NCBI GenBank assembly: GCA_934555865.1
Contig: CAKTFI010000003.1
Span: 1-64,000 of the forward strand
Origin: an uncultured Christensenellaceae bacterium
GTDB lineage: Bacteria; Bacillota; Clostridia; Christensenellales; Christensenellaceae
Length of the DNA: 64,000 nt
Direction: 5' to 3'
Under the pieces are notes generated by a model. The model was not told where the DNA came from. It was given only the letters and a program-made list of their open reading frames with translations, and made no database searches. The translations under genes were made by a program, and so were the position numbers. Within the stretch, counting starts at the first letter, position 1; the number at the start of each line of letters is the position of its first letter. Positions 48,875 through 57,835 of this stretch are shown one piece after another.

Positions 48875-50488
48875 ATGGCAAACATCGATTTGACACAGTA
48901 TGGGATTACCGGCACGACGGAGATCGTCTATAATCCCAGCTTCGAAACGCTTTTTGCGGAAGAGACCAAGCCGGGCCTCGAGGGCTTTGAAGTCGGACAG
49001 GAAACCGAGCTTGGCGCCGTCAATGTCATGACGGGCATCTACACCGGCCGTTCCCCCAAGGATAAATACATCGTCATGGATGACAATTCCCGCGACACCG
49101 TCTGGTGGACGACCAAGGAATATCCGAACGACAACCATCCGATGACGGAGGAAGCCTGGGCTGTCGTCAAGGGTCTCGCCAAGAAGGAGCTTTCGAACAA
49201 GCGTCTGTTCGTCGTCGATGCATTCTGCGGCGCGAACCCCAACACCCGCATGGCCATCCGCTTCATCGTCGAGGTCGCGTGGCAGGCGCACTTTGTCAAA
49301 AACATGTTCATCATCCCGACGGAAGAGGAACTCAAGGACTTTCAGCCGGACTTCGTGATCTACAACGCCTCCAAGGCCAAGGTAGAAAATTATAAGGAAC
49401 TCGGCCTCAATTCCGAGACCTGCGTGGCGTTCAACATCACGAGCCGCGAACAGGTCATCCTCAACACCTGGTACGGCGGCGAGATGAAGAAGGGCATGTT
49501 CTCCATGATGAACTACTACCTGCCGCTCAAGGGCATCGCGTCCATGCACTGCTCCGCCAACACGGACATGGAGGGCAAGAACACCGCCATCTTCTTCGGC
49601 TTGTCCGGCACGGGCAAGACGACCCTGTCCACCGACCCGAAGCGCCTGCTCATCGGCGACGACGAGCACGGCTGGGACGACAATGGCATCTTCAACTTCG
49701 AAGGCGGCTGCTATGCCAAGGTCATCAACCTCGATAAGGAATCCGAACCGGATATCTACCGCGCGATCAAGCGCAACGCGCTGCTTGAAAATGTCACGGT
49801 CGACAAGGACGGCAAGATCGACTTCACGGACAAGAGCGTGACCGAAAACACCCGCGTGTCCTACCCGATCGACCACATCGAAAAGATCGTGCAGAAGGTC
49901 AACCACGCCTCCACCGGCCCGGCGGCACAGAATGTCATCTTCCTGTCGGCGGACGCGTTCGGCGTGCTCCCGCCTGTCTCCATCCTGACGCCGGAGCAGA
50001 CGCAGTACTACTTCCTGTCCGGCTTCACGGCCAAGCTCGCGGGCACGGAGCGCGGCATCACCGAGCCGACGCCCACCTTCTCGGCCTGCTTTGGACAGGC
50101 GTTCCTCGAGCTGCATCCGACCAAGTATGCGGAAGAGCTCGTCAAGCGCATGCAGCAGAGTGGCGCGAAGGCGTACCTCGTCAACACCGGCTGGAACGGC
50201 ACGGGCAAGCGCATCTCCATCAAGGACACGCGCGGCATCATCGATGCGATTTTGAATGGCGACATCAAGAACGCGCCCACCAAGAAGATCCCCTACTTCG
50301 ACTTCGAAGTGCCGACCGAATTGCCCGGCGTCGATACGGCGATCCTCGACCCGCGCGACACCTATGCGGACGCGTCCGTCTGGGAAGAAAAGGCCAAGGA
50401 CCTCGCAGCGCGCTTCCAGAAGAACTTCGTGAAGTACACCACGAACGAAGCCGGCAAGGCGCTCGTAGCCGCGGGCCCGCAGCTCTAA
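48875..50488 (+). CDS. pckA: Phosphoenolpyruvate carboxykinase (ATP)
   Basis: A 537-residue enzyme. [15 protein letters not shown], the P-loop [12 protein letters not shown], and the metal site GDDEHGW are present. It interconverts oxaloacetate plus ATP and PEP plus CO2 plus ADP; in fermenting anaerobes it often runs towards oxaloacetate. The ATG at 48875 was preferred over 48869 because it leaves 7 bases to the AGAGG site. Codon choice in the first third is less GC-extreme than in neighbours, as expected for a highly expressed gene. Confidence 0.97.
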   Translation: MANIDLTQYGITGTTEIVYNPSFETLFAEETKPGLEGFEVGQETELGAVNVMTGIYTGRSPKDKYIVMDDNSRDTVWWTTKEYPNDNHPMTEEAWAVVKGLAKKELSNKRLFVVDAFCGANPNTRMAIRFIVEVAWQAHFVKNMFIIPTEEELKDFQPDFVIYNASKAKVENYKELGLNSETCVAFNITSREQVILNTWYGGEMKKGMFSMMNYYLPLKGIASMHCSANTDMEGKNTAIFFGLSGTGKTTLSTDPKRLLIGDDEHGWDDNGIFNFEGGCYAKVINLDKESEPDIYRAIKRNALLENVTVDKDGKIDFTDKSVTENTRVSYPIDHIEKIVQKVNHASTGPAAQNVIFLSADAFGVLPPVSILTPEQTQYYFLSGFTAKLAGTERGITEPTPTFSACFGQAFLELHPTKYAEELVKRMQQSGAKAYLVNTGWNGTGKRISIKDTRGIIDAILNGDIKNAPTKKIPYFDFEVPTELPGVDTAILDPRDTYADASVWEEKAKDLAARFQKNFVKYTTNEAGKALVAAGPQL

Positions 50489-50520
50489 GCCGCAGCGCGC
50501 TTTTCAACCTACAACATATA

Positions 50521-50557
50521 AAAGACCCGACAGCCTCGCGCTGCCGGGTCTTTTTTT
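50521..50557. terminator. Terminator of pckA
   Basis: AAAGACCCGACAGC, loop, GCTGCCGGGTCTTTTTTT. Confidence 0.85.
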
Positions 50558-50923
50558 GCTTTTTTTTGTGTATTCTTTCGTTTCCGCTTCCGGGCTTTCT
50601 TCCAAACCTGTTCGGCCGCACTTTCTCGCGTTTCCGCTTGCCGCCGCCCACCTCGACCGCCCGGAACAGGCTTTGCACTGCGTAGGTATTCCCCTCCAGC
50701 CAACGGTGCTTCCCGCGCCGCACGCCTGCTTCCCGCTCGCTTCCTGTTTTCCCTCCTTCCGGGAATTTGGTGCCCAAGCTGCCCTCCGGCAAAACTTCCC
50801 CCGTCTTAGGGCGATGCATCCTCTTTGCCCTCTTTCCAGGAGGCGGCTTTCCTCCTCCCTCCGGCGCTCTGCTCGGTCGCACTTTCCGCCGCCCGGGGCG
50901 TGGCCCGCCTACCGCGCATTCCC
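50558..50923. other. Intergenic pyrimidine-rich spacer
   Basis: About 365 bases with no gene, promoter or hairpin that I can support. Confidence 0.45.
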
Positions 50924-52342
50924 CTAGCTATTTTCCTTCTTCATCGGCCCGCGCCAAAACACGCCGCGCAGCGCCTTCGCGTCGAAGGGAAAAAGCGGGT
51001 AGAGGTAGCTCCCGCCGGACACCGTCCGGTTGGTCGCGAGCAGCAGCACAAGCACGGCCTGCCCCGCCCAAAAGCCCCACGCGCCAAACACCGCCGTCAG
51101 CGCCAAAATGAGCAGCCGCGTGAGCTTGAACGCATAGGAAAGCTCATAGCTCGGCTGCGTGAAGTTGCCGATGGCCACCAGCCCCATGTACAGGATGACC
51201 TCCGGCACAAACCACCGCGCCTGCACCGCGAAGTCGCCCAAAATGAGCGCGCCGATCACGCTAAACGAATTGGACAGCGCCGAGGGCGTGTTGAGCGACG
51301 CGAGCTTTAGGGCGTCGATCGCCAATTCGAAGATGAACAATTGAAAGATCACGGGCACGGCCGTCGGCTGCTCCACCGCGATGAAGGAAAGCCACGCCGG
51401 CAGCCGCTCCGGCCGCTGGATGAGCAGGTACCACACCGGCGTCAGGTAGATCGTGAGCAAAAACACGATCATGCGCACCAGCCGCAGATACCCGCCCACC
51501 GCCGGCGGAAAGCAGAAGTCGTTGTTCTCCTGCATAAAGTCGAACAGGCTCACGGGCAGCAGCATGACCGAGGCGGAATTGTCGATCATGACGACCACCC
51601 GCCCCTCGGCGATGGCCGCCGCCGCGCTGTCCGGCCGCTCGGTATACCGCACCTTGGGGAATGGGTTGTACCACCCTTTTTTCACGAGCGCCTCGGTGAG
51701 GCTCTCCTGCCCCATCGTGAGCGCGTTCACATCCAGCCGGGCGATGCGCGCGCGCAGGCTTTTTACGAACTTCGCGTCCGCCTTGCCCGCGAGGTAGGCG
51801 ATGGCCACATCCGTCTTGCTCCGCCGCCCAACCGAGACCGCCTCGATCGTGAGCTGCGTGTCGCGGATGCGCCGCCGGAGCAGCGCCACATTGAAGATGA
51901 GCGTCTCCACAAAGCCGTCGTGCGCGCCGCGCAGCACGCGTTCGTCGTCCGGCTCGCCCACGCTGCGCGCGGGGTAGGTCCGAGCGTCCACGACGAGCGC
52001 CTCGCGGTACGGCTCCAAAAACAACAGCGCCGCCCCGGACAGCAAATTTTTCGCCATGTCCGGCGGGGCGGTGCAGACCTCCGTTTCGGTATACGCGAGG
52101 TATTTTTCTGAAAACCGCGCGAGGCTGCCCACCGCCTGCATGTCCTCGGGCGCGATCTCCATCCAAAACTGCAAAAGCTTTTGCAAAATCTCGTCCTTGC
52201 ACAGCCCGTCCACGACATACAGCCGCGCCCGGCGGCCGCCGATCTCCACCTTGCGGCAGAGGATGTCAAAGCTGTCCCGCACGCGCAGCAGCGCCTCCAC
52301 CTGTTCCATATACTGCATCCAAGCATTCCGGTTCGTTTCCAT
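50924..52342 (-). CDS. GerA-family spore germination protein
   Basis: A 472-residue protein: a soluble N-terminal half and a C-terminal half with about five membrane helices. The segment RPERLPAWLSFIAVEQPTAVPVIFQLFIFELAIDALKLASLN and the NTPSALSNSFSVIGALILGDFAVQ block are hallmarks of GerAA/SpoVAF proteins. Such proteins sit in the inner spore membrane and act in germinant sensing or ion release. No GerAB/GerAC genes are next to it. The start at 52342 has no clear ribosome binding site; a possible sigma-G promoter is at 52370-52398. Confidence 0.88.
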   Translation of the reverse strand: METNRNAWMQYMEQVEALLRVRDSFDILCRKVEIGGRRARLYVVDGLCKDEILQKLLQFWMEIAPEDMQAVGSLARFSEKYLAYTETEVCTAPPDMAKNLLSGAALLFLEPYREALVVDARTYPARSVGEPDDERVLRGAHDGFVETLIFNVALLRRRIRDTQLTIEAVSVGRRSKTDVAIAYLAGKADAKFVKSLRARIARLDVNALTMGQESLTEALVKKGWYNPFPKVRYTERPDSAAAAIAEGRVVVMIDNSASVMLLPVSLFDFMQENNDFCFPPAVGGYLRLVRMIVFLLTIYLTPVWYLLIQRPERLPAWLSFIAVEQPTAVPVIFQLFIFELAIDALKLASLNTPSALSNSFSVIGALILGDFAVQARWFVPEVILYMGLVAIGNFTQPSYELSYAFKLTRLLILALTAVFGAWGFWAGQAVLVLLLATNRTVSGGSYLYPLFPFDAKALRGVFWRGPMKKENS

Positions 52343-52369
52343 AGGGAAAGTCTGCCCGCTTGCCCGGGA

Positions 52370-52398
52370 AAGTATGCCGCCCGCGGCGCGAATTTTGC
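52370..52398 (-). promoter_or_regulatory. Possible sigma-G promoter of the gerA-type gene
   Basis: Minus strand GCAAA, 17 bases, CATACTT, close to the forespore sigma-G pattern (GHATR and CATxHTA), 27 bases before the start. Confidence 0.4.
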
Positions 52399-52576
52399 TT
52401 GCCGCTTTTGATCGTTCCGATCGCTCCCTCGAAGAGGCGCTTTTTGTTGCGCGCCAACTGTGCGGCCATCCCGGCGCACGCTTTGTGCTATTCCGCCGCG
52501 GCCCACATCCACACAATCGGCCGCGTCCATGCAGCAGGCATGCTGCCGATCGCGCCCGGTTTTTAGGCACGCCGCC

Positions 52577-52969
52577 TCAGAACCACCAATCCGGCGTGAG
52601 CTCGCCCAGCGTCGCCACCCGGCCTGCCGCATAGTCCAGCATGACCTCGACGCCGCGGTATGTTTCCGGCATGAGCTGCGTCATGAATTCGCGGCACGCT
52701 CCACATGGCGGGAGCACCTTGCCCTCGGCGTCGATCGCGATCACCCGGCGGATGGTGTCCTCGCCCTCGGCGATCATGTGAAAGAGCGCGCTGCGTTCCG
52801 CGCAGATGCCGAGCGTGCACGCCGCGTCCACGCAGACCCCCGTATAGATCTTGCCCGAGACGGATTCCACCGCCGCGGCGACCTCGCCCGCCTCGATGAT
52901 GCGGGACACCTTGCGCGGGTGAAGCACGCCCTTCGCCGCGTCATACAGTTTTTCCCAAATCGCTTCCAT
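52577..52969 (-). CDS. cdd: Cytidine deaminase
   Basis: A 130-residue zinc enzyme of the small tetrameric type. Zinc ligand and catalytic Glu are in CAE (residues 56-58) and the other ligands in PCGAC (88-92). It deaminates cytidine or deoxycytidine in pyrimidine salvage. The start at 52969 has GAGGGA upstream. Its 3' end (52586-52619) recurs exactly at 53065-53098, upstream of the gene. Confidence 0.92.
   Translation of the reverse strand: MEAIWEKLYDAAKGVLHPRKVSRIIEAGEVAAAVESVSGKIYTGVCVDAACTLGICAERSALFHMIAEGEDTIRRVIAIDAEGKVLPPCGACREFMTQLMPETYRGVEVMLDYAAGRVATLGELTPDWWF
52586..52619 (-). repeat. 34-bp repeat inside the cdd 3' end
   Basis: Identical to 53065-53098, same orientation; codes for the VATLGELTPDW end of cytidine deaminase. 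Confidence 0.9.
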
Positions 52970-53285
52970 ATTCTTTCCCTCTCTTCCGTTTTTTATTCTA
53001 CATATACCCGCGAAAAGCCCCGGCCAAAACGCGCGGAAACCGCTTCCGCTGCCCGTCATAGCCGCCAATCCGGCGTGAGCTCGCCCAGCGTCGCCACCGC
53101 TGCCACTTCTCCGGAAAATTTGCTCTTTCCAAGAAGCGCCGTCCTGTCTCTTCTTTGCGATGCACTGCACGGAATTGCCCTCCGGCCATCGCCCCGGCAA
53201 TTTCTGTCGCGCCTCTGCCTCCCGGCCAAAACGCGCTTTTTAATTTACCGCCTCCGCAGGCTATGGCAACCTCGCCGCATCTGTT
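52970..53285. other. Spacer upstream of cdd with a fragment of the cdd 3' end
   Basis: Contains the 34-bp copy at 53065-53098 and nothing else that I could identify. Confidence 0.55.
53065..53098 (-). repeat. Second copy of the 34-bp cdd 3'-end sequence
   Basis: Exact match to 52586-52619. In the minus-strand frame it would again read VATLGELTPDW and then stop two codons later, but no deaminase sequence precedes it. Confidence 0.9.
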
Positions 53286-53705
53286 TCAGCCGTTTTTCGT
53301 GCCGCATCCCGGGCATCCGCCCGCCTGTCCGCCGCCTGCACCCACCGGGCATCCGCCGCAGCCTTGGCATCCGCCTGCATCCGCCGCGCACCCGCCGCAT
53401 CCCTGTCCCGCCGCGCCGCAGCCGCCGCACACCCCGGCCAGCCCCAGCCAGAACGCCAGCTCGCCAAACGCGGGCAGCCGCATGGACACGACCGCTTCGC
53501 CATCGACGACCGTGAGCGGCAGGGCATCCGCCCCGACCGCCGCTAAAAATTCCGCCGCCGCGGCCTCCGCAGGCAGCTCCCCCGGGGCGAGGGGCACGAC
53601 CGCCGCCGCCACCTCTCGCGCCGCAAGCCGCGCGCGCAGGCTCAAAAGCGCCTGCGCCGCCTCGCCCTTTGGTGCCTCCTGTATATAGATTCGAACTCTG
53701 TCCAT
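53286..53705 (-). CDS. ArsD-like protein with Cys/Gly-rich C-terminal tail
   Basis: A 139-residue protein. Residues 1-95 follow the thioredoxin-like pattern of ArsD (EFLAAVGADALPLTVVDGEAVVSMRLP), but the N-terminal Cys pair of ArsD is absent. The last 45 residues hold ten Cys in CGGC, CQGCGGC and CPGC units, well suited to soft-metal binding. The start at 53705 follows AAAGGAAG and a promoter. No arsA/arsB is nearby, so an arsenic role is not shown; metal storage or delivery is possible. Confidence 0.7.
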   Translation of the reverse strand: MDRVRIYIQEAPKGEAAQALLSLRARLAAREVAAAVVPLAPGELPAEAAAAEFLAAVGADALPLTVVDGEAVVSMRLPAFGELAFWLGLAGVCGGCGAAGQGCGGCAADAGGCQGCGGCPVGAGGGQAGGCPGCGTKNG

Positions 53706-53726
53706 TCGTCCTTCCTTTCTTCCTCT

Positions 53727-53755
53727 ATCATACCCGATTTCCCCCGCCGCCGCAA
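53727..53755 (-). promoter_or_regulatory. Promoter of the ArsD-like gene
   Basis: Minus strand TTGCGG, 17 bases, TATGAT. Confidence 0.6.
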
Positions 53756-54082
53756 ACCCCTCCGCCAAGGTTTTTTCCGGCGTTCCCGCCCCGCCGCGTC
53801 CCTTCGGCATCTTCGCCCCGCTCCCGTACAGTCTCCGGCCGATGTCGCATTTGCGTTTCGCCTACGCTTCTCTTACAATCGCCTGCCCGGCATGCTCCCC
53901 GGCCGCTGCACGCCTTTCTTCCTATCCGCCATATTTCCCCTGCCCAAGGACGCAAATTCTCCGCTCCGCCGGCCGTCGTATGGCATCGCTCCCGCCGGCC
54001 GCTGTGAGCTGTCACTCGCCTGCCCACCGCGCGCCCTCCCGCTTGGCCCCTTCTTTCCATGGTGTCTCGCCCCTCTTCCCGC

Positions 54083-54112
54083 TTTACATCCCGCCCCGCG
54101 GTTTGCTATACT
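54083..54112 (+). promoter_or_regulatory. Promoter of the feo operon
   Basis: TTTACA, 18 bases, TATACT, about 57 bases before feoA. Confidence 0.65.
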
Positions 54113-54168
54113 GTTGCTTGGTATACAAGGGTATTTTGCCGGATCCCCGGCAGGAGGTTTTTCAATTT

Positions 54169-54408
54169 ATGATTACAACACTCGACACACTGCGCGTCGG
54201 CCAGAGCGGGATCATCCGCGAGGTCGGCGGGGAGGGCGCTTTGCGCCGCCATCTGCTCGACATGGGGCTGACACCGGGCATCCGCATCTCCCTCATCAAG
54301 CTAGCGCCGCTCGGCGACCCGCTGAGTCTCACGCTGCGCGGATATGAACTCACGCTCCGGCGCGAGGACGCGCGCTCCATCACCGTAGAGACGGAGGTGG
54401 AGGCATGA
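54169..54408 (+). CDS. feoA: FeoA ferrous iron transport accessory protein
   Basis: A 79-residue SH3-like protein with HLLDMGLTPGIRISLIK, the core FeoA motif. The start at 54169 follows CAGGAGG. It supports FeoB-driven Fe(II) uptake. Its stop overlaps the feoB start by 4 bases (ATGA). Confidence 0.92.
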   Translation: MITTLDTLRVGQSGIIREVGGEGALRRHLLDMGLTPGIRISLIKLAPLGDPLSLTLRGYELTLRREDARSITVETEVEA

Positions 54409-56417
54409 TCTTCGCACTCGCCGGCAACCAAAACTGTGGCAAGACCACGCTGTTTAACCAACTCACCGGCAGCAATCAGCATGTCGGCAACTTCCCGGGC
54501 GTGACCGTAGAGCGCAAGGAGGGCGTCATCCGCGGCCATGCGGACCTCACGGTCGTCGACCTGCCCGGCATCTACTCGCTGTCCCCCTACACGCCGGAGG
54601 AGATCGTCTCACGCGACTTTCTGCTCAAGGAAAAGCCGGACGGCATCATCAATATCGTGGACGCGACCAACATCGAGCGCAACCTGTACCTGTCGCTGCA
54701 GCTTTTGGAGCTCGGCATCCCCATGGTCATCGCGCTCAACATGATGGACGAGGTGCGCGCCAACCACGGCGCGATCGATGTCGGCCGCCTCTCGGACGCG
54801 CTCGGCGTCCCCTGCATCCCCATCTCCGCCGTCAAAAACGAAGGCACGGAGGAGGTCGTCCGCGCGATCGAGCAGGCCGCGCGCAAAAAGCAGGCGCCAA
54901 AGCGGCTGGACTTCTGCACCGGCCCGGTGCATCAGGCGATCCACGCGCTTGCGCACCTGGTAGAGGACCACGCGGCCGCCGCCGGCATGTCGCCGCGCTT
55001 TGCCGCCTCCAAGCTGGTGGAGGGCGACGAACCGACGATGGCCGCGCTACGCCTCAACGAAAACGAACAGGACATCGTGGGGCACATCGTGCACGAGATG
55101 GAGCAGGAACGCGGGCTGGACCGCGAAGCCGCCATGGCGGACATGCGCTATACCTATATCGAGGGCATCTGCCAAACGGCCGTCGTCAAGCCGCAAGTCT
55201 CGCGCGAACAGCTCCGCTCCCGCAAGGTGGACGCCGTGCTGCTCGGGCGGTATACCGCCTTTCCCATCTTCGCGGGCATCCTGGCGCTCGTGTTCTTTCT
55301 CACCTTCGGGCCGGTCGGACAGGGCCTTTCCAACCTCATGGCCAACGCCATCCACGGCCTATCCGACCTCGTGAACGGCGCGCTCGTCTATGCCGAAGTC
55401 AACCCGCTGTTGCGCTCGCTCGTCGTGGACGGCATCTTTGCCGGCGTGGGGACGGTGCTGTCCTTCCTGCCCACGATCGTGCTCTTATTCTTCCTGCTCT
55501 CCATTCTGGAGGACAGCGGCTATATGGCGCGCGTCGCGTTCCTCATGGACAAGCCGCTGCGCCGCTTCGGGCTGTCGGGGCGCAGCTTCGTGCCCATGCT
55601 CATCGGGTTCGGCTGCTCGGTGCCGGGCATCCTCGCCACGCGCACACTGGCCAGCGAGCGCGACCGCCGCATGACGGCCATGCTCGTGCCGTTTTTGTCC
55701 TGCAACGCCAAGCTGCCCATCTATGCCGTGTTCGCCTCCGCCTTTTTCCCGGAGCACAAGGCGCTGGCCGTCCTCTCGCTCTACCTCTTGGGCGTGCTGC
55801 TCGCGGTAGCCTCCGCCTGCGTCCTCGGCAAGACCGCCTTCCGCGGCAACCCGGTACCGTTCGTCCTGGAGCTGCCCGCCTACCGCCTGCCCTCGGCCAA
55901 GAACGTGTGCCTGCACATGTGGGAAAAGGCCAAGGACTTCCTGACGCGCGCCTTCAGCCTTATCCTCGTGGCCTCGGTCGTCGTGTGGGTGCTACAAACC
56001 TTTGATTTCCGCTTCTATCCCGTCGCCAATGCGCAGCAGAGCATGCTCGCCTATATCGGCGGCGCGCTGAGCCCGGTGTTCGCCCCGCTTGGCTTCGGGT
56101 GCTGGCAGGCCGTCGCGGCGCTGCTCCCCGGGCTCACCGCCAAGGAAACGGTCGTGAGCACGCTCACCATCCTGACCGGTGCGGAGGGCGACGCTGCCCT
56201 CGCGGGCAGCCTACCCGGGCTGTTTTCCCCGCTGTCCGCCGCCTCCTACCTCGTGTTCGTGCTGCTGTACACGCCGTGCATGGCCGCCGTGTCCGCCCTG
56301 CGGCAAGAGCTGAACAGCCGCCGCCTCACAGTCGCGGTCATCGCGTTTGAGCTGTGCCTCGCGTGGGCGGTGTCCTTCCTAGTGTTCCAGGGCGGGCGCC
56401 TGTTGGGGCTTTCCTGA
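54405..56417 (+). CDS. feoB: FeoB ferrous iron transporter
   Basis: A 670-residue protein: an N-terminal G domain (P-loop GNQNCGKTTLFN, NFPGVTVERKEG, switch DLPGIYS, NMMD) and a C-terminal membrane domain with two Gate repeats (GFGCSVPGILATRT and GLTAKETVVS). It imports Fe(II) under anaerobic conditions. The usual NSGKT is NCGKT here; Cys in this position is uncommon but should not block nucleotide binding. Confidence 0.96.
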   Translation: MIFALAGNQNCGKTTLFNQLTGSNQHVGNFPGVTVERKEGVIRGHADLTVVDLPGIYSLSPYTPEEIVSRDFLLKEKPDGIINIVDATNIERNLYLSLQLLELGIPMVIALNMMDEVRANHGAIDVGRLSDALGVPCIPISAVKNEGTEEVVRAIEQAARKKQAPKRLDFCTGPVHQAIHALAHLVEDHAAAAGMSPRFAASKLVEGDEPTMAALRLNENEQDIVGHIVHEMEQERGLDREAAMADMRYTYIEGICQTAVVKPQVSREQLRSRKVDAVLLGRYTAFPIFAGILALVFFLTFGPVGQGLSNLMANAIHGLSDLVNGALVYAEVNPLLRSLVVDGIFAGVGTVLSFLPTIVLLFFLLSILEDSGYMARVAFLMDKPLRRFGLSGRSFVPMLIGFGCSVPGILATRTLASERDRRMTAMLVPFLSCNAKLPIYAVFASAFFPEHKALAVLSLYLLGVLLAVASACVLGKTAFRGNPVPFVLELPAYRLPSAKNVCLHMWEKAKDFLTRAFSLILVASVVVWVLQTFDFRFYPVANAQQSMLAYIGGALSPVFAPLGFGCWQAVAALLPGLTAKETVVSTLTILTGAEGDAALAGSLPGLFSPLSAASYLVFVLLYTPCMAAVSALRQELNSRRLTVAVIAFELCLAWAVSFLVFQGGRLLGLS

Positions 56418-56667
56418 TGCGCGGGAAATCCGGCCTCCCCGCCTGCGCGCAGGCTGCCCATGCAGGCGCTGCCTCTCGATCCATAGGAACCGCCTTCCGG
56501 TCGATCAAAGTTGCCGCGGCCGCGTGCTTTTCCCTGCCCGCCGCAGGGAGCGTTTCGTCTGCCTCCGCCCTGTCCGCCCGGGCCACCGAGGCCCGAAAGG
56601 CCGCCGCGACCCTTTGTTCCCCCCGGAGGGTCGCCCAGCTCGCGCCCTCCGCGCAGGAGGTCTCCGC

Positions 56668-56841
56668 ATGACCTGGGGCGACGCGGGGGTGCTTCTGCTG
56701 CTCGCCGTCGCGCTGTTCTTCGCGCTGCGCCGCAGCCGGCGGGAGCTTTCCTCCCCCTGTTCCGGTTGCACGGGCGGCTGCACGGGCGGCTGCGCCGCCT
56801 GCCCGCACGCCAAGTCCCCGCCGCGCAGGAAAGGGAAGTAG
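56668..56841 (+). CDS. FeoB-associated Cys-rich membrane protein
   Basis: A 57-residue protein with one N-terminal membrane helix (VLLLLAVALFFAL), a basic stop-transfer segment and a tail with CSGCTGGCTGGCAAC. Such peptides commonly follow feoB in Bacteroidota and Bacillota and may hand over or sense iron. The start at 56668 has AGGAGG 6 bases upstream; 250 bases separate it from feoB, with no terminator seen. Confidence 0.85.
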   Translation: MTWGDAGVLLLLAVALFFALRRSRRELSSPCSGCTGGCTGGCAACPHAKSPPRRKGK

Positions 56842-57174
56842 GCGGATGACCCTCCCACGGCCGCCCCTGTGCAAACCTACCCGTCCCCCTTTCGCGTAAA
56901 TTGCCCGCAGTGCCTTTGCCCGCCTTCTCCGGGGAATCGTTGCGGTGTCCCGGGCTACCTTTGCTCTCGCCGCAGGGCTTCCGCGCGTCGTTTCCCGCTC
57001 GCCCTGTCCTCGGCGGCCTGTCGCTGCCCTTATCCCGCCCCCCCGGGGGGAATCATTGCGCTGTCCCGGGCAGCCTTCCCTCTCGCCCGCGCGCAACTTC
57101 TCCCTCTTCGCCCGATCGCCTGCGGCATTTTTGCCGCCTTGCAAGTCTCTCCGCGCTATGTCCCGCCCCCCGGC
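56842..57174. other. Intergenic spacer with a diverged duplication
   Basis: No gene. Carries the 40-bp direct repeats at 56931-56970 and 57047-57086 in pyrimidine-rich sequence. Confidence 0.55.
56931..57086 (+). repeat. Pair of 40-bp direct repeats
   Basis: 56931-56970 and 57047-57086 match at 34 of 40 positions (start GGGGAATC, centre TGTCCCGGGC, end CTCTCGC). Confidence 0.75.
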
Positions 57175-57202
57175 TTGCATTTTCCCCGGCATGTGGTATG
57201 CT
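57175..57202 (+). promoter_or_regulatory. Promoter of the pyrophosphatase gene
   Basis: TTGCAT, 16 bases, TATGCT. Confidence 0.65.
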
Positions 57203-57245
57203 AGAGGAAATACACCGTTTTTATTCCCCGGAAAGGATCCTTCCC

Positions 57246-57782
57246 ATGAACAACATCTGGCACGACCTGGACGCCCGGCGCGTCTCGCCCGAGGACTTCA
57301 TCTGCGTGGTCGAGATCAGCAAGGGCAGCAAAAAGAAATACGAGCTGGACAAGGAAACCGGCTATATCATCCTCGACCGCGTGCTGTACACCTCGACGCA
57401 CTACCCGGCCAATTACGGCTTCATCCCCAAGACGCTTGGGTCCGACCGCGACCCGCTCGATGTGCTCGTGCTGTGTTCGGAACCGCTCGACCCGCTGACG
57501 CTCGTGCGGTGCTACCCGATCGGCATCATCCCCATGGTGGACAATGGGATGGAGGACGAAAAGATCATCGCCGTCCCCTTCTCCGACCCGACCTATAACG
57601 CCTATCACAACATCTCCGACCTCCCGGCGCACCTCATCGAGGAAATGCGCCACTTCTTCAAGGTCTATGGCGCGCTGCAAAACAAGACGGTCAATGTCAA
57701 CAAGGCCACCGGCCCGGACGCCGCCAAGCAGATCATTGCCGAGGCCATCGAGCGCTATCAGCAAAAATACGGCGACCGCTGA
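57246..57782 (+). CDS. ppa: Family I inorganic pyrophosphatase
   Basis: A 178-residue enzyme with the signature region DRDPLDVLVL (Asp metal ligands), THYPANYGFIPKT and KKKYELDKETG. It hydrolyses pyrophosphate to two phosphates. The start follows GGAAAGGA. Length and motifs are normal; the gene is flanked by its own promoter and terminator. Confidence 0.95.
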   Translation: MNNIWHDLDARRVSPEDFICVVEISKGSKKKYELDKETGYIILDRVLYTSTHYPANYGFIPKTLGSDRDPLDVLVLCSEPLDPLTLVRCYPIGIIPMVDNGMEDEKIIAVPFSDPTYNAYHNISDLPAHLIEEMRHFFKVYGALQNKTVNVNKATGPDAAKQIIAEAIERYQQKYGDR

Positions 57783-57794
57783 ATTTCAGGCAGC

Positions 57795-57825
57795 AAAAAA
57801 CGCAGGGCATCCGCTCTGCGTTTTT
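57795..57825. terminator. Bidirectional terminator
   Basis: AAAAAACGCAGGGC, loop, GCTCTGCGTTTTT between convergent genes. Confidence 0.8.
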
Positions 57826-57835
57826 GTGTGTTCGC

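Larger units (their letters stand above)
53706..54168. other. Divergent intergenic region between the ArsD-like gene and feoA
   Basis: Contains the promoters at 53727-53755 (minus) and 54083-54112 (plus). The interior (53760-54080) is pyrimidine-rich with no gene; no Fur-like box was found. Confidence 0.5.

Noticed and set aside
52577-53200. Longer start for cytidine deaminase
   Set aside because: The extra 77 residues run through the duplicated fragment and have no ribosome binding site; the ATG at 52969 does.
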